This document shows, in pieces, positions 31,840 through 43,060 of a DNA stretch of 64,000 nt (positions are counted from its first letter, which is position 1; every line of letters starts with the position of its first letter). Both the position numbers and the translations under genes were made by a program. The stretch lies in the NCBI RefSeq assembly GCF_012489685.1, contig NC_080043.1:47941127-48005126 (forward strand). The letters are read 5' to 3'. The notes beneath the pieces are model-generated. The model saw only the letters and a program-made list of their open reading frames with translations, was not told the origin of the DNA and did not search any database. The DNA is from Lotus japonicus. Its lineage: Eukaryota; Streptophyta; Magnoliopsida; Fabales; Fabaceae.

Positions 31840-34430
31840 ATCATCGTCCGAATCTGAATCCAGAACGACCAAGTCTATGTACACCATCCGTCGTCCTCTC
31901 GCTACCGCGATGCGCTCCTGTCCCGGCATCTCAAACCTAGTCCCCCCCGAAGGGTGAACCATCGTGAATCAGTCCGCCATGGACATCTGACAAAGGGCGT
32001 AGTCCGCCAAAACACACACAGAAGACGCGAGGGTCAACTCCAAAGAATTATGTAAATAATAACTCCAATAGGTAAAGTTAAGGGATAACCACTTAGGCTT
32101 ATAAGTTAGAGATAGCATCCTAGGGTTGTATATTTCACAATGAATATAAACGATAATAATGACAATTAACATGCATCAAGTAAGATTAACAAGTATCAAT
32201 CACACTCAGCAACTAAGTCAGTATGCATGTAGCATGAAATGCAAATGCCAGTTAACAAGATGCATTCCGGAAAGATGGGCATCAACGAGTCAGCCCTAAT
32301 ACCAGCCACGGTGGGACCATTTCTGCTTGCGTGTCTCTTACACCACACAAAGCGTAGTCAGATCAGCAGTGAACCCGAAGGTCTGCCATTTCCGTCTGCT
32401 ACTAAGAATCACCGCAGTGTTCTTATATGGAAATCCGGGTCTTATGACCATTTTGGAATCCACCGAGGTCCGGTATCCCGCCGTGTATTAACCTCAAAAT
32501 GTGTGCATGAATGCAAAGTGATTAGCCAAACAACGTCTCCGACCTCACTCGACACATCGCCACGTGTTCTAGCTAACTTATTGTCTCTAAAAGAATACCC
32601 TAAGGTAAAAGTCGATTCTGCGACAAAATACAATTAATCATAAAAAGAGTGCAATCACTCACGATAACTCTTCGAGTCATCAATGCTCTCACGAAGTCTC
32701 ACGCTTCAGTGGAGTCTTATACAATCATGAAGTCTCACGCTTCAGTGAAGTTTAATGCTTTCACGAGGTCTCACGCCTTAGTGAATTTACACACTTGTAC
32801 GAAGTCTCACGCTTCAGTGAAGTTCCATGTTGTTCACGAGGTCTCACGCCTCAGTGAAGATCCATGCTTTTCACGAGGTCTCACGCCTCAGTGAAGCTTC
32901 TCGGCTCATCCCTTGGATGGCTAAACAAACTGCTCAAAGAGCGAAGGAGTATCAACATACTCAGGAACTTACAGTTCTCCCATAACTTGGATTCGACGAC
33001 AATTCTCCTTTTCCAAAACTAATATTCAATCCTAAGCTTGCATCCGAGTTTGGTATCATTATTTAAAGGTTTAGAGGTTGTTAAATATCTTATGAATTTT
33101 CCTTGTAAAAATAGCTTCCTTTTAGTCTTATCGTATTTCCTATGAGTCTTCAAAGATCCCATAATCCCAAGAAATTCCCAGAGAATGTCTCGATCCACTA
33201 AATCAATAACAAGGCCCGAATTCCGTTCGTCCCGTCAAACTTTCTCAAAATCTCATAAAAATTCGGCATGACTTGCCCGTTATCCTCACTCTTCAGTACC
33301 ACAGATATATGTGTAATGGCATAATTAAATCAGCACAGTCAACAATCATGGCACATATATCAACACATCCTAGAATAACCACGTAGAACTTAGCATATAA
33401 AGCAGATATCACACATCCTAGATTAACCATTTAGCACATAGCAGGTAATTCAAACTCAAAAACAGTTAGTAGATGAATAATCATCATTGTCAGCCGAAGC
33501 CTCAGAAAACATTTTCCCAGTCAAACACAAACAAGTGCATAAACAATAAATCAATTCGAATTCGTCGACACCTAAAGCATTAGCTAATAGTTCAGTGAGT
33601 AGCCCTCACCTGTAGATTCTCCAGGGTTCTCTTCTAACACTCCTTCACAATCAGCTCCTTGTTCTTCGGGAAATTCCTCAAAAGAACCTTTAGAGTAAAA
33701 ACCACATAATTCCATCAAAATCTATCAGAAACTCGGCAATCAATACTCACTAAGGTTACACGAAGTAGCATATACTCCGAGATACGATAATCTAGCGCGA
33801 AAGGACAAGTTTTCAAAAAAAGAATTTTTCTTCCTCCTCCTAGGGTGCTCACGGCCACACATGGTAATTGTGTGTGTCGATTTTTCTTCGATCAAACTTG
33901 GTTCCTAGGTTATCATTAGTCGTGACTAAGGTGAATCTAAACTCGGAAAAATTATCGGATCCAAAACTGTCGCAGGGGTATTTTGGTCATTATTTTCAGC
34001 TCAGAATTTCAAAATCAGAATTTTGGTACACAAATTAGATGGGGTTGATACTAACGACGATTATGACGACTAATCTTACTAACGCTAAGCTCAGTCGAAG
34101 ATTTTAAGCCCAAAGGTCGGAACTTTAGCCAAAAATGGGTATTATGAGAAAAATTGAAACTCGGCGGCAATTCGGCGAGAATCGGCGAAATGTAATCCGC
34201 TAAACATGCTCAGGGGCACGCAAGGAATAAGTTTAGATAAAAAGATGAAGTTATTTGGATAGTTTTGCAAAAAGCTCAAAACTTAGAGCACAGAAAAGCA
34301 TAGAGAAAAGCGGTAGAATTTACGATCAGAAGTAAGGATTAGCATCAGTACCTTGAGGCCTACGCGTAGCAACGAACTGTGGAATGATCAAGCAAGAATC
34401 GGCGAAAAACTCTTCTCCTCCTCCTTCCTC
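31840..34430 (-). pseudogene. LTR-internal gene, CrB minus solo LTR copy
   Basis: Exon 1 ends at 34352 with EFFADSCLIIPQFVATRRPQ (donor CAAG|GTACTG). Exon 2 is 33687-33610, 78 nt, open: SFEEFPEEQGADCEG then ENPGEST, with donor CTACAG|GTGAGG. Exon 3 starts at 31986. The exon 2 phase gives DVHGGLIHDGSPFGGD then a stop. The other frame (seven-base G run) gives PSGGTRFEMPGQERIAVARG and the tail IDLVVLDSDSDD, but has a TGA upstream. The middle of the body is deleted as in the plus solo LTR. Confidence 0.5.
32686..32899 (-). repeat. Type III hairpin minisatellite (CrB minus solo LTR)
   Basis: About 6-7 units of CACGAAGTCTCACGCTTCAG type. Inner arms are GAAG/CTTC in some units and GAGG/CCTC in others; outer arms are TTCAC/GTGAA. 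Confidence 0.88.
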
Positions 34431-34496
34431 CTTGGCCGCGGGTTTGGGTGGGTTCTTGGGTGAGATTTTTGTTTTTCATTTTTCAAGCTACAACAA

Positions 34497-34507
34497 CATA
34501 TATATAG
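34497..34507 (-). promoter_or_regulatory. TATA box, CrB minus solo LTR
   Basis: The minus strand reads CTATATATATG. Confidence 0.55.
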
Positions 34508-35351
34508 TGAATGAAATGGAAGATATTTATCAAAGATCGGATAAGGATGAATAGATATTTATCAAAGATCGGATAAGGATGAATAGATATTTATCAAAGA
34601 TATTTTGAGAAGATATTTTGTAAACCGGTACAGTTTATAGGAAATGGAAAACGCGGAAAAATGAAAATTTCGCGATCCCGATTTTTCCTGCACATTCCTC
34701 CGTGAATCCTAAGATAGGTTCTGGTGACAGAATTCCAAAACTCAACAGAGGTTTCTTGGAATTAAGACAAACGATCCAAAGTCGGTGTAAATCTATTTTA
34801 CCCGAATAACTACTTTTTGCAGTTGATGTTGGATGAGAAAACTTCCTTCTGAAGAAAGATTGAAAACATCAAGAGAAATGGGTGTACGCGTGTGGAATCT
34901 TCATTTGAAGCTCCGAATAGAAAAAGTCTTCCTCGACCGTTCATTCTAGGTTTCTTGAACTATCAGGGTTTTAGTTTCGGCAAACCTCCGATGATTGGAA
35001 TCGGACGTTCGTACATTCTAGGGTTTCGCCTTGGAACGCTTGTTATATAAGGATTAAGAGAAGTTCTAACATTTCTCTGAAGATTTTTGGAATTAGTTTC
35101 CATCGTCTCTTTAAGTGTAAACTAGCTATTTACTAGTGTTTTTGCCCTAGGTTTAAGCGTATAACGATCGTGCTATAACTTTTATCGACTTTGATGAAAT
35201 CCTTAGACTTTTCCTGAACTTTCTCCTTCATAAATTTATTCCATTCGATAAACTCTTGTTCAGGTTTTTCCTTCACGATACGTCAAGCCTAATCGTAAAT
35301 GGAAATCTCTTCCACTTATTCTAAGCTTAAAAACTTGGGTCTTACATAAAA

Positions 35352-35668
35352 GGCCGGCAGCACCACTTAATCCCCACAAAACCCCTATGACAGAAACACA
35401 AAAACCTAAGAGATCGCTCAAAATCAACTAAGCACCAGCAACCCAAAAAAACTAGCCCAACCAACCTCTACGAGCTGAAATCTGGGCCGCAATTTGATTC
35501 AAGGAAACATAATCTGAGCATGAATACTCTAAGCCCAGTTGTTTCCCGACCAAAAGGGCACTCCTTGCCCTAGTCATAACTCCATTTGGCTCAGAGAATT
35601 CCGCCGGCAACAACATCAGTTGTCGACCTTCGGGAAAGACTGTTCCGGCCAAGAACATAGAGTTAAGG
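35352..35668. other. Unassigned sequence, continues 26671-26948
   Basis: A 68-residue minus-strand frame (35452-35658) is open but matches nothing I recognise. The segment ends where an LTR-like TGTAGTACC begins. Confidence 0.4.
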
Positions 35669-36099
35669 TGTAGTACCTATAGTGAAGGGATTGCCATGAG
35701 AGAGAATCTAGAGAGATAAATGTGTAACTTCCTAGAGAGAGAGTATAACCGCTTGGAGAGAGAAAGAGTAACTGAATTTAGAGTTTGTTATTGAGAAATG
35801 AGCTTAGAGTCCCTTACATGTGATAATCGCTCCCTATTTATAGGCCAGGGGCTGGGCCTTGTGAGCTAACTATCCTTATGGGGTCGGTTGGGCCTCGTGG
35901 GGAAGGCCCAACTCTGACCTTGCGTGACCGCCACGAGGTGGGCAGCCCGGGGCGAGGCCCCCTGGGGAGCTCGCCCAGTCCACAAGACACCGAGCTTCCA
36001 TCATGAGAGCTAAGTGTGTCTTTGAGAATGAAGTTACAAGTATTTAAATGAAAGTTAGCCTAAGTCAAGACTACTTAGAAATAGAATAGGTCGCCAACA
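35669..36099 (+). repeat. Putative 5' LTR of the gag-like gypsy element
   Basis: 431 bp, TGTAGTACC...CGCCAACA, with AGAGAGAG runs and CTATTTATAG at about 35832-35841. It is followed at once by TGGCGTGAAG, a possible primer site. The partner LTR is not in the window, so this is provisional. Confidence 0.4.
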
Positions 36100-36695
36100 T
36101 GGCGTGAAGTGAATATAAATTTCCTTAAGTCCACAAGTCCACTTGTGGCGACGAAGATAAGCCCGCTCACCTTGCAGTTTTGGCGAGCGCCAGTTGGTTT
36201 GGTATCTCGGCATGTGAGGGTCACGTGTTATGTGTTAGTTGAATCGCAAAGGTCAGCGAATCTACAAAATCTCAACCACTGCTCTCTAAACGTCCCCTCA
36301 AATCATAATAAAGCTCGTCCCTTCAGATTTAAGCCAATCAAACGCTGCAGCTTTCATTTAATGCGTCGTTCGTTCTTCCTAAAAATCCATGCCTTTTATC
36401 AAAGTAATCATTTCTTTTCGTCATCATGGGGCACGATTCTCCACTTCCCCCCATGACCTTAACCAACCATCTATAGGAGATTCATACGCGTCCCCCTCTA
36501 ACAGTCGCCCCCATTCTATAAGAACCCTGTTCCTTTATCATTTGCCGCTTTCTAAGCCTCCACTCCTTCCACTTTTACTTTGCTCTCAAGAGCTCCTTAG
36601 AAAACCATCACCCCAGCGCCACTGCTCTCCGTCCTTTTGGATTTTCCCTGATTAAAACCCCACTTGCTCTCCTTCTTTCACTCCTTTCCCGAAAG
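36100..36695 (+). other. Leader region before gag-like gene
   Basis: No coding sequence. CTATAAG at about 36515 precedes a C/T-rich stretch ending at the ATG at 36696, resembling a promoter with a 5' leader. Confidence 0.4.
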
Positions 36696-38330
36696 ATGTC
36701 TCCCAAACGCCGCACTAGAAACTCCTCCCAAAACTCCACTCTGGCAGCAACAGCTCTAGGTTACCCTTTTCCCCCAGGAAGAATCCCACTTGGCGAGGAG
36801 GAGGCCAAGGCCTTCTGGTTCAAAGTATTTGCCACCCTTCCAAAATCTGTTCCCGAGAGCTCTACTCAAGAGGCCATCCGCCAACCTTCTGAGCTTACTA
36901 CCTCCGAATCCGTCGCCGACGTTGCCTGTCGAGCCGGTGGGCTTTGCTTCAGGCAAACCCTCGAATCTATCCTCTGCGCAAGCGGTTGCAAGAGCAAACA
37001 TTCCCATTCTCGTCGTTCCTCCACCAAGTAATGAAGGCAGTCAACGTCGCCCCGTGTCAACTACACCCAAATGCCTGGGCCTTTGCAAAGTGTTTCAAGA
37101 TGCTTTGTGACACGATTGGCCTCGAGCTCTCAATCACGCACTTCTTCTACTTCTACGCTGTGGAACCTATAAGTCCTTGCGGTCCCGCGGGTGGATTTCT
37201 TTGAAATCACATGTCGGGCGCTAACCTCTTCATCCATTCAAGAGTAACGCCAAAGACAGATTCGCCCGCCGGTACTTCCGGGTGACGGTCCGTCCCACGT
37301 ACCCCGAGGTCTTCACCTTGCGGGACGGGACCGCCCGCTTCCCTTTCTACTGGACCGAGGCCCTTCACGATGTTCCAAAGGCGTCAGAGGCATCACTGAG
37401 CGATGAAGACAAGATCATTCTAAGCTTCTTTGCCAAACTCCCCATCCTCGAATGCTCTCAATTACTGAAGGCTGCTTGCGAAAACACCCACCCTCCTTCG
37501 GCACTTAGGTCATGATTCCTTCTCACTAGGAATCCTTTCCTATTTTTCCTTATGTCGGTCGTCATGCTACTAACGTTTCATTTTCCCTTTTCAAAAGAGA
37601 TGAAATTCACCAAGGTCGAGCTGACGAGCGCTCTTGCCACCAAGGTTTTCCAATTTCCCCCTGAGTTCAACACTGAAGGGGGAAAAAAGAGACGTATTGC
37701 GGCTTCAGATGCTGGTGGCGAGGCTGTCGGCCCCTCGCCTAAGAAGAGGGCCAAGAGGGCTAAGAAACTTGTGCCCAACGACACCTCTGCCACTCAAACA
37801 GCCTCGGAGGGCGAGGCGACTACCCCACCTGACCCCTAGGGAGATGTTACCACACGTCCCGCCCCTGAAGACACGGTTGCCATTCTGCCAGATCATATGT
37901 CTGAAAACTCAACTCTTCAAGGCGAGACAGTCCTTCCTTCTACTCCCGTTTGCTCACCAGATTCCCAACCTGAAAACCAGGTGCCTGTTAACTAGGTGTC
38001 GCCTCCACCATTCACCGCCAGCCCGCTTCACCAAGCTTCCCCCGCTTCTAACCACCAAGGCGCCAGTGGGAGTCATGTCGGGCCTTTGGAAGGGGAAAAA
38101 GAAGGTCCCCCAAAGGACCGCCCAACAGACCCTATTTCCTTCGTCCTTTTTGATCCTTTCTTCGAGAAATGGAGGGTAAAAGGAATCAAAAATCTTGACG
38201 ACCTGGCTCAGGAAGCCATCCCGAGTCTCCTCTGTGCTGGTTGCCTATTTGCAGAGTTTTCTCAAGATTCTAGGCCCTCTACTGAGGTCGAGGGATTGCG
38301 CCGGACGGCAGAGAAACTCCATGCCGCCAC
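36696..38330 (+). pseudogene. Gag-like protein of a gypsy element (Transposase_28-like)
   Basis: The start is ATG 36696 (MSPKRRTRNSS). The first frame is left near 36950-37030 for one reading MKAVNVAPCQLHPNAWAFAK then LCDTIGLELSITHFFYFY. After a second shift near 37200 come FKSNAKDRFARRYFRVTVR and FPFYWTEALHD. This resembles the plant family called putative gypsy-type transposon (PF04195), from memory of its pattern. A stop before 37515 may be bypassed by a short intron (about 37509-37597). A basic stretch KKRAKRAKK and two in-frame stops (37839 and about 37996) follow, then DPFFEKWRVKGIKNLDDLAQ. Ath-2 truncates it at 38330. Confidence 0.65.
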
Positions 38331-38669
38331 TGTTGGTCAATCTGCAAGTGCACAGATATCTCCGGGTTTTAAATTATCGAACCACAGGGAATTGGAATGT
38401 GAATTCAGTTTAAGAGTCAAGTTCAAGGTTAAAAAGCGAGTAAAATTAAGTTTTTAAGATTGGTTGTTTCTTTGATTATGTAACAGATAAATGAACAAGT
38501 AGTAAAGTGATTGAAATTCAGAAATGCGATTGCCTTGGGTTCTTGTTCAACTAATTCAGTTTTAGAAAACCTTCCTATCCGATAAATCCCGAGTCTCTCC
38601 TTGAAGTTCTAGCCTAGATAGTCATCTATCAACGCCTCGTAAAGAAAACCCTTTCTAACCAAAAGATAG
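38331..38669 (-). repeat. Ath-2 3' LTR, terminal piece
   Basis: Reverse complement matches the ends of the Ath-1 LTRs (GGTTCGATA-like block and CCAACA end). The last five bases, GATAG, are the CrB-1 target duplication. Confidence 0.88.
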
Positions 38670-39376
38670 TGTAAGGCCCGAGTTTTTAAGTTCATGCTAA
38701 GTGAATAAACTTCTTATTCACGATTAGGGTTGATGTAATGTGAAGGGAAAACCTGAACGAAAGTTTATTAAATGAAATATATTTATGAAGGAGAAAGTTC
38801 AGGAAAAGTTCAAGGATTGCATTATGATCGATAAAAGTTATAGCACGAACGTTTTACGCTTAAACCTAGGTCAGAAACCCTAGTATATAGCTAATTTTCA
38901 CTTTTAGGCACGATGGCAGTTAATTCCAAAAATCTTCAGAGAAATGTTAGAACTTCTCTTTTTCCATATATCACAATCGTTTCGAGGCGAAACTCTAGGA
39001 TCTGCGAACGTCCGATTCCAATCATCGGAAGTTTGCCGAAACCGAATCCCTGGTATTTCAAAACCCTAGAATTTCTCGACTATGGGGACTTTATCTATTC
39101 AGAGCTTCAAATGAATATTCTACACGCGTACACCCATTTCTCTTGATGATTTCAATCTTTCTTCCGAAGGAAGTTTTCTATTCCGACATTCGATGCAAAA
39201 AGCAACTTATCGGGTAAAATAGTTTTATACCGACTATGCATTAGTTGCCAAAAATACAAGGAGACCTCTTTATAGTTTTGGAATTCTTTTGCCAAAACAT
39301 ATCTAGTAATTCATGGAAAATGACGCCGGAAAAATCAGATTCGCGAAACTTTCATTTTCCCGCGAATTTCCACCTT

Positions 39377-39386
39377 CTATATATAG
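39377..39386 (+). promoter_or_regulatory. TATA box, CrB-1 5' LTR
   Basis: CTATATATAG, about 30 bases before the inferred start of LTR-gene exon 1. Confidence 0.65.
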
Positions 39387-39415
39387 CAAAGAAAGGAAGA
39401 AAAAACCAAAAAAAC

Positions 39416-42312
39416 TACCCATTTCCCCACCCAAACCCGCGGCCACAAAGAGGAAGAAGGAGGAGAAGATTTTCTTCATCGTTTGCTTGATCGTCGATCA
39501 ATCAGTTGCTACTTCAAGGCTTCGAGGTATAGTCGCTAATCCTTACCTCTGATCGCTTTTTCCATAGCTTTTCTGTAGAGTTTTCTGAGCGGATAGTTTA
39601 TGGGTTTTTGAAAAACTATCCTGAATCTTTCATTTCTGATTCTAAACCTCTTCTATATGTGCCCAAGATCACTTCTGCCGGATTAGATTTTCCGTTATGT
39701 CGCCGGAATTCCGTCGGAATCAATTTTAGCCTAAAATACCCATTTTGGAGTTTTTGGTGTAAAGCTTCAACCTTTAGGCTGAAAACTATCGCCTTAGCTT
39801 AGTGCTAGTAGGATTAGTTGTCATAAACGTCGTTGGTGACGTCCCTGCAAAATTTTATTTTTGGGATTTCAGTTTTGAAAATCCTAAGTTAAAAATCATG
39901 ACCAAAATACCCCTGCGACAGTTTTTGATCCGATAATTTTTCCGAGTTCAGAATACCCTTAGTTACGGCTTATGAAAGCATAGGAACCAAGTTTGATCGA
40001 AGAAAAATCGAGCCCCATAATTAACCAAAGTGGCCGAGCCCTATTAGGGGGGAGGAGGAAAATTTCCTTTTCCGAAAACTTGTCTTTTCGCGCTAGATTA
40101 TCGTACCTTAGAGTATAGATTACTTCGAGTAACCTTAGTATGTATCGATAGCTTAGTTTTCGATAGATTCTTATAGTATTCTGTGATTTTGTTGTAAAGG
40201 TGTTTTTGAGGATTTCTCTGAGGAACAACACTTTGAGTGCGAGGAAGCGCTTGACGATCATACTGGAGAACCTTCAGGTGAGGGCTTCTCACTGAATCTC
40301 TAGTTAATGCTTAGGGTCGATGTTTCGACATTGTTTACTGTTTATGCACTGGAATTGTGTGTGATTGGAAAATGTTTTCTGAGGCTTCGGCTGACAATGT
40401 AGATGATTCATCTACTGAATGTTTTTGAGATTGTCTTACATGCTATGTGCTATGTGGGTAATCTAGGATGTGTGGTGCATGCTTTATATGCTAAGTGCTA
40501 AGTGTTTATGATGCGATTTATTGATATATGACATGTTGTTGATTGTGATGATTTAAATATGCTCTGTACTGGAATCTGAGATTCTGAATGGTGAGAATAG
40601 CGGGCAGGTCATGCCGATTTTATTTTGAGAGTTTTGAGAAAGTTTGATAGGACGAACGAGGTTCGGGCCTTAATCTTGTTTAGTGGATCGAGACATCCTC
40701 TGGAAGCGACTTGGGATTGGGAGATCCTGCAAAGGTATAAGACTTACGATAAGACAAAATGGAATCTATTTTATAAAGAAAATTCATAAGACCTTAACTA
40801 ACCTCAAAATCTTTAAGTAATGATAACAACCTCGAAGGAAGGCATTGGAAGTCAAATCATGGTCTTGGAAAAGCGAGGAGTGTCGTCGGATCCAAGTGTT
40901 GAGGAGTTTGGTAAGTTCTGAGTATGTTGGTACTTCTTCGCTCGTTGAGCAATTTGTTAGCCATCCAAGGGATGAGCCGAGAAGCTTCACTGAGGCGTGA
41001 GACCTTGTGAATGCGGGATACTCCACTGAGGCGTGAGACCTTGTGGAAAGCATGGAACTCCACTGAGGCGTGAGACCTTGTGAGAGCATGAAACTTCACT
41101 GAAGCGTGAGACTTCGTGAGAGTATTGATGACCCGAAGAGTCATCGTGAGTGGTTGCACTCGTTTTATGATTATTGTATTTTGTCGCAGAATCGACTTTA
41201 CCTTAGGGTAAGCTTTTAGAGACATTAATTTAGCTAGAACACGTGGCGACGTGTCGAGTGAGGTCGGAGACGTTGTTTGGCTAATCACTGCATTGCATGC
41301 ACTCATTAAGTGGTTTAAACACGGCGAGATACTGGACCACGGCGGATTCCAAAATTGGTTATAAGACCAGGATTTCCGCGTAAGAGCGCTGCTAGGTGAC
41401 TCTTAGTAGCAGACCGAAATGGCAGGCCTTCGGGTTTTATGCTGATCTGGCTACATGATGATGTTGGAGTAAGAGGCATCACGGGCCGAAATGGCACCAC
41501 CGTGGCTGGTGAAGGGCTGATCCGATGATGTCCATCCGTTCCGGAATGCATATTGGTTGACTGGGTTAACCTGCATTGCATATCATGCAACATACATACT
41601 AATTTAGTTGTCGAGTGTGATTGTTATTTGTCAATCCTATTTGGAACATGCTATTTGTTATTGTTGTCCTTTACGTTCGATATGGAACATGCAACCCTAG
41701 GAATGACATCTCTAGTTATAAGCCTAAGTGGCTATTTATTATTTGTACCTATTGGGTTTATTATCTACATAATTCTTTAGAGTTGACCCTCGCGTCTTCT
41801 GTGTGTGTTTTGGCGGACAACGCCTTTTGTCAGATGAATATTGCGGATTGGTTCACCATGGTCCACCCTTCGGGGGGATTAGGTATGAGATGATCGATCA
41901 GGACGACCCCGGGTCGTGGGTGGTTGACCCCGCGAGCCATCGAGCGACGTATTCGGGGCGCATCATGGAGGACCACGTGGACAGTGGAGGACTCTTGAGG
42001 TCAGGAGTGTTGAGGCGATGCTCTATCAGCTTCAACTTGCCACCGGGCGTTCACTGCGGACCAGGATTCGGAGGAGCACCGCCGCCACCGTCATCTTCAG
42101 AGGAGGAGGATCCCTCAGAGGAGATTCCAGTGGGAGTGCCTTCGGCAGGGTCTAGTGCACCCACCGTTGCGATCATCGATGATCAGGGTTCGGGCCCTAA
42201 GCCCGTGAGTCCGGCATCGGAGCGCACTGCGGTTGCGAGGGGAGGACGGATAGGGTTAGTAGACTTGGTCGTTCTGGATTCTGATTCAGACGACGATCAT
42301 GCTAGCACATAG
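39416..42312 (+). CDS. LTR-internal three-exon gene, most intact copy (CrB-1 5' LTR)
   Basis: Inferred exon 1 is about 39416-39526: PPKPAATKRKKEEK, then FFIVCLIVDQSVATSRLR; donor CGAG|GTATAG. Exon 2 is 40200-40277, 78 nt, VFEDFSEEQHFECEEALDDH then TGEPS; donor CTTCAG|GTGAGG. Exon 3 is 41834-42312 after acceptor CCTTTTGTCAG. Codon phase carries through both joins (GGT, GAT) and on through DEYCGLVHHGPPFGG into the conserved body (IRYEMIDQDDPGSW, HRATYSGRIMEDHVD, SFNLPPGVHCGPGFGG, a P/S/E-rich stretch) and a tail VVLDSDSDDDHAST. A basic patch lies near the start and acidic stretches in exon 2 and the tail. The second intron holds the hairpin array. No in-frame ATG is seen after the TATA box, so translation start is unresolved. 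Product unknown; not gag or pol. Splice sites are predicted, not proven. Confidence 0.55.
40984..41121 (+). repeat. Type III hairpin minisatellite, 4 units (CrB-1 5' LTR)
   Basis: Units of the form TTCAC-t-GAGG-cgtgaga-CCTT-GTGAA. One unit has TCCAC/GTGGA outer arms, changed on both sides; another has GAAG/CTTC inner arms. Confidence 0.9.
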
Positions 42313-42803
42313 TTTTGAGTGTTAGTATGAGCTCCTCGAGTTAGGATTAGTGTAGGAGTAGAGTTTTAGCTCTGACAGTCTTGCTTCATTTGTTACTTAG
42401 GGGACAGGGTAGATCCGCCTATAGCTTTTTGTGTGGTTTCCTTACGGGAATCACAGAGAGTTGGTTGGACTTAGGAGGTCTTATTTTCAGGCCATTGGGT
42501 CAGCTGATTCTCAGTTTTGGGGGATGGTGTTGCGGGCACTTCACCCTTTTCATTTGGTTTGTATATGTTGCCTTCGGGCGTTACACTTTTCTTTCCGCCA
42601 CTGGAGGTTTACTCGTGACGAGGTTACTACTACAGCGGGGGCTGTTTATATATTGTATATTAGTTCTGATTTTTGTTATTGTTGGGTTTTATTTAATTCC
42701 GTCTTGTCTTAGTTATTATAAAAAAAAAAATATTCACGTTTTTCTGCATTAAGTTTATTTTGGTTACTAAAGTGACGCCACCGAAATCGGGGTGTTACAA
42801 TTG

Positions 42804-42815
42804 TGGTATCAGAGC
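42804..42815 (+). other. Primer binding site, initiator tRNA-Met (CrB-1)
   Basis: TGGTATCAGAGC, four bases after the 5' LTR. Confidence 0.92.
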
Positions 42816-43060
42816 ACGGTCGAGTCTTTCGGGAGTTGTTGGGGAATAGGTCTTTTGTGCTAGGTTGTGTGACTCTGCAAAGAGTAAAAAAAATTGATTG
42901 TTTGCAAGCGATTTTTCGCTTAAAAATTGATTGAAGTTATTGCTTAATCATATTGCATAGTATGCTAGATGCTATCTTGTGATGAGTACTAACTGTTTCT
43001 TTGACTAAGCATAGGATGTTATCCTAGTACCATGCTAACCTAGTATGCCTAACTCTTAAG
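42816..43060 (+). other. CrB-1 remnant leader with gag deletion
   Basis: Only about 245 bp separate the primer site from the end of protease. It contains a repeated ATGTTATCCTAG motif (43017-43078). All of gag and the protease active site are gone. Confidence 0.8.

Larger units (their letters stand above)
26949..35346 (-). mobile_element. CrB solo LTR (minus), itself interrupted
   Basis: Begins TGTAACACCTCG, ends GGTCTTACA, flanked by TAAAA (26944-26948, 35347-35351). Without the inner insertion it is about 4.0 kb. It has no internal region. Confidence 0.92.
38670..42799 (+). repeat. CrB-1 5' LTR
   Basis: 4130 bp. It holds a TATA box, the three-exon LTR gene in its most continuous form, a type III array, and ends CCACCGAAATCGGGGTGT-TACA. 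Confidence 0.95.

Noticed and set aside
41315..41593. Minus-strand 92-residue frame in CrB-1 LTRs (also 59866-60144)
   Set aside because: It is antisense within the predicted second intron; identity between copies is explained by the young LTR pair.
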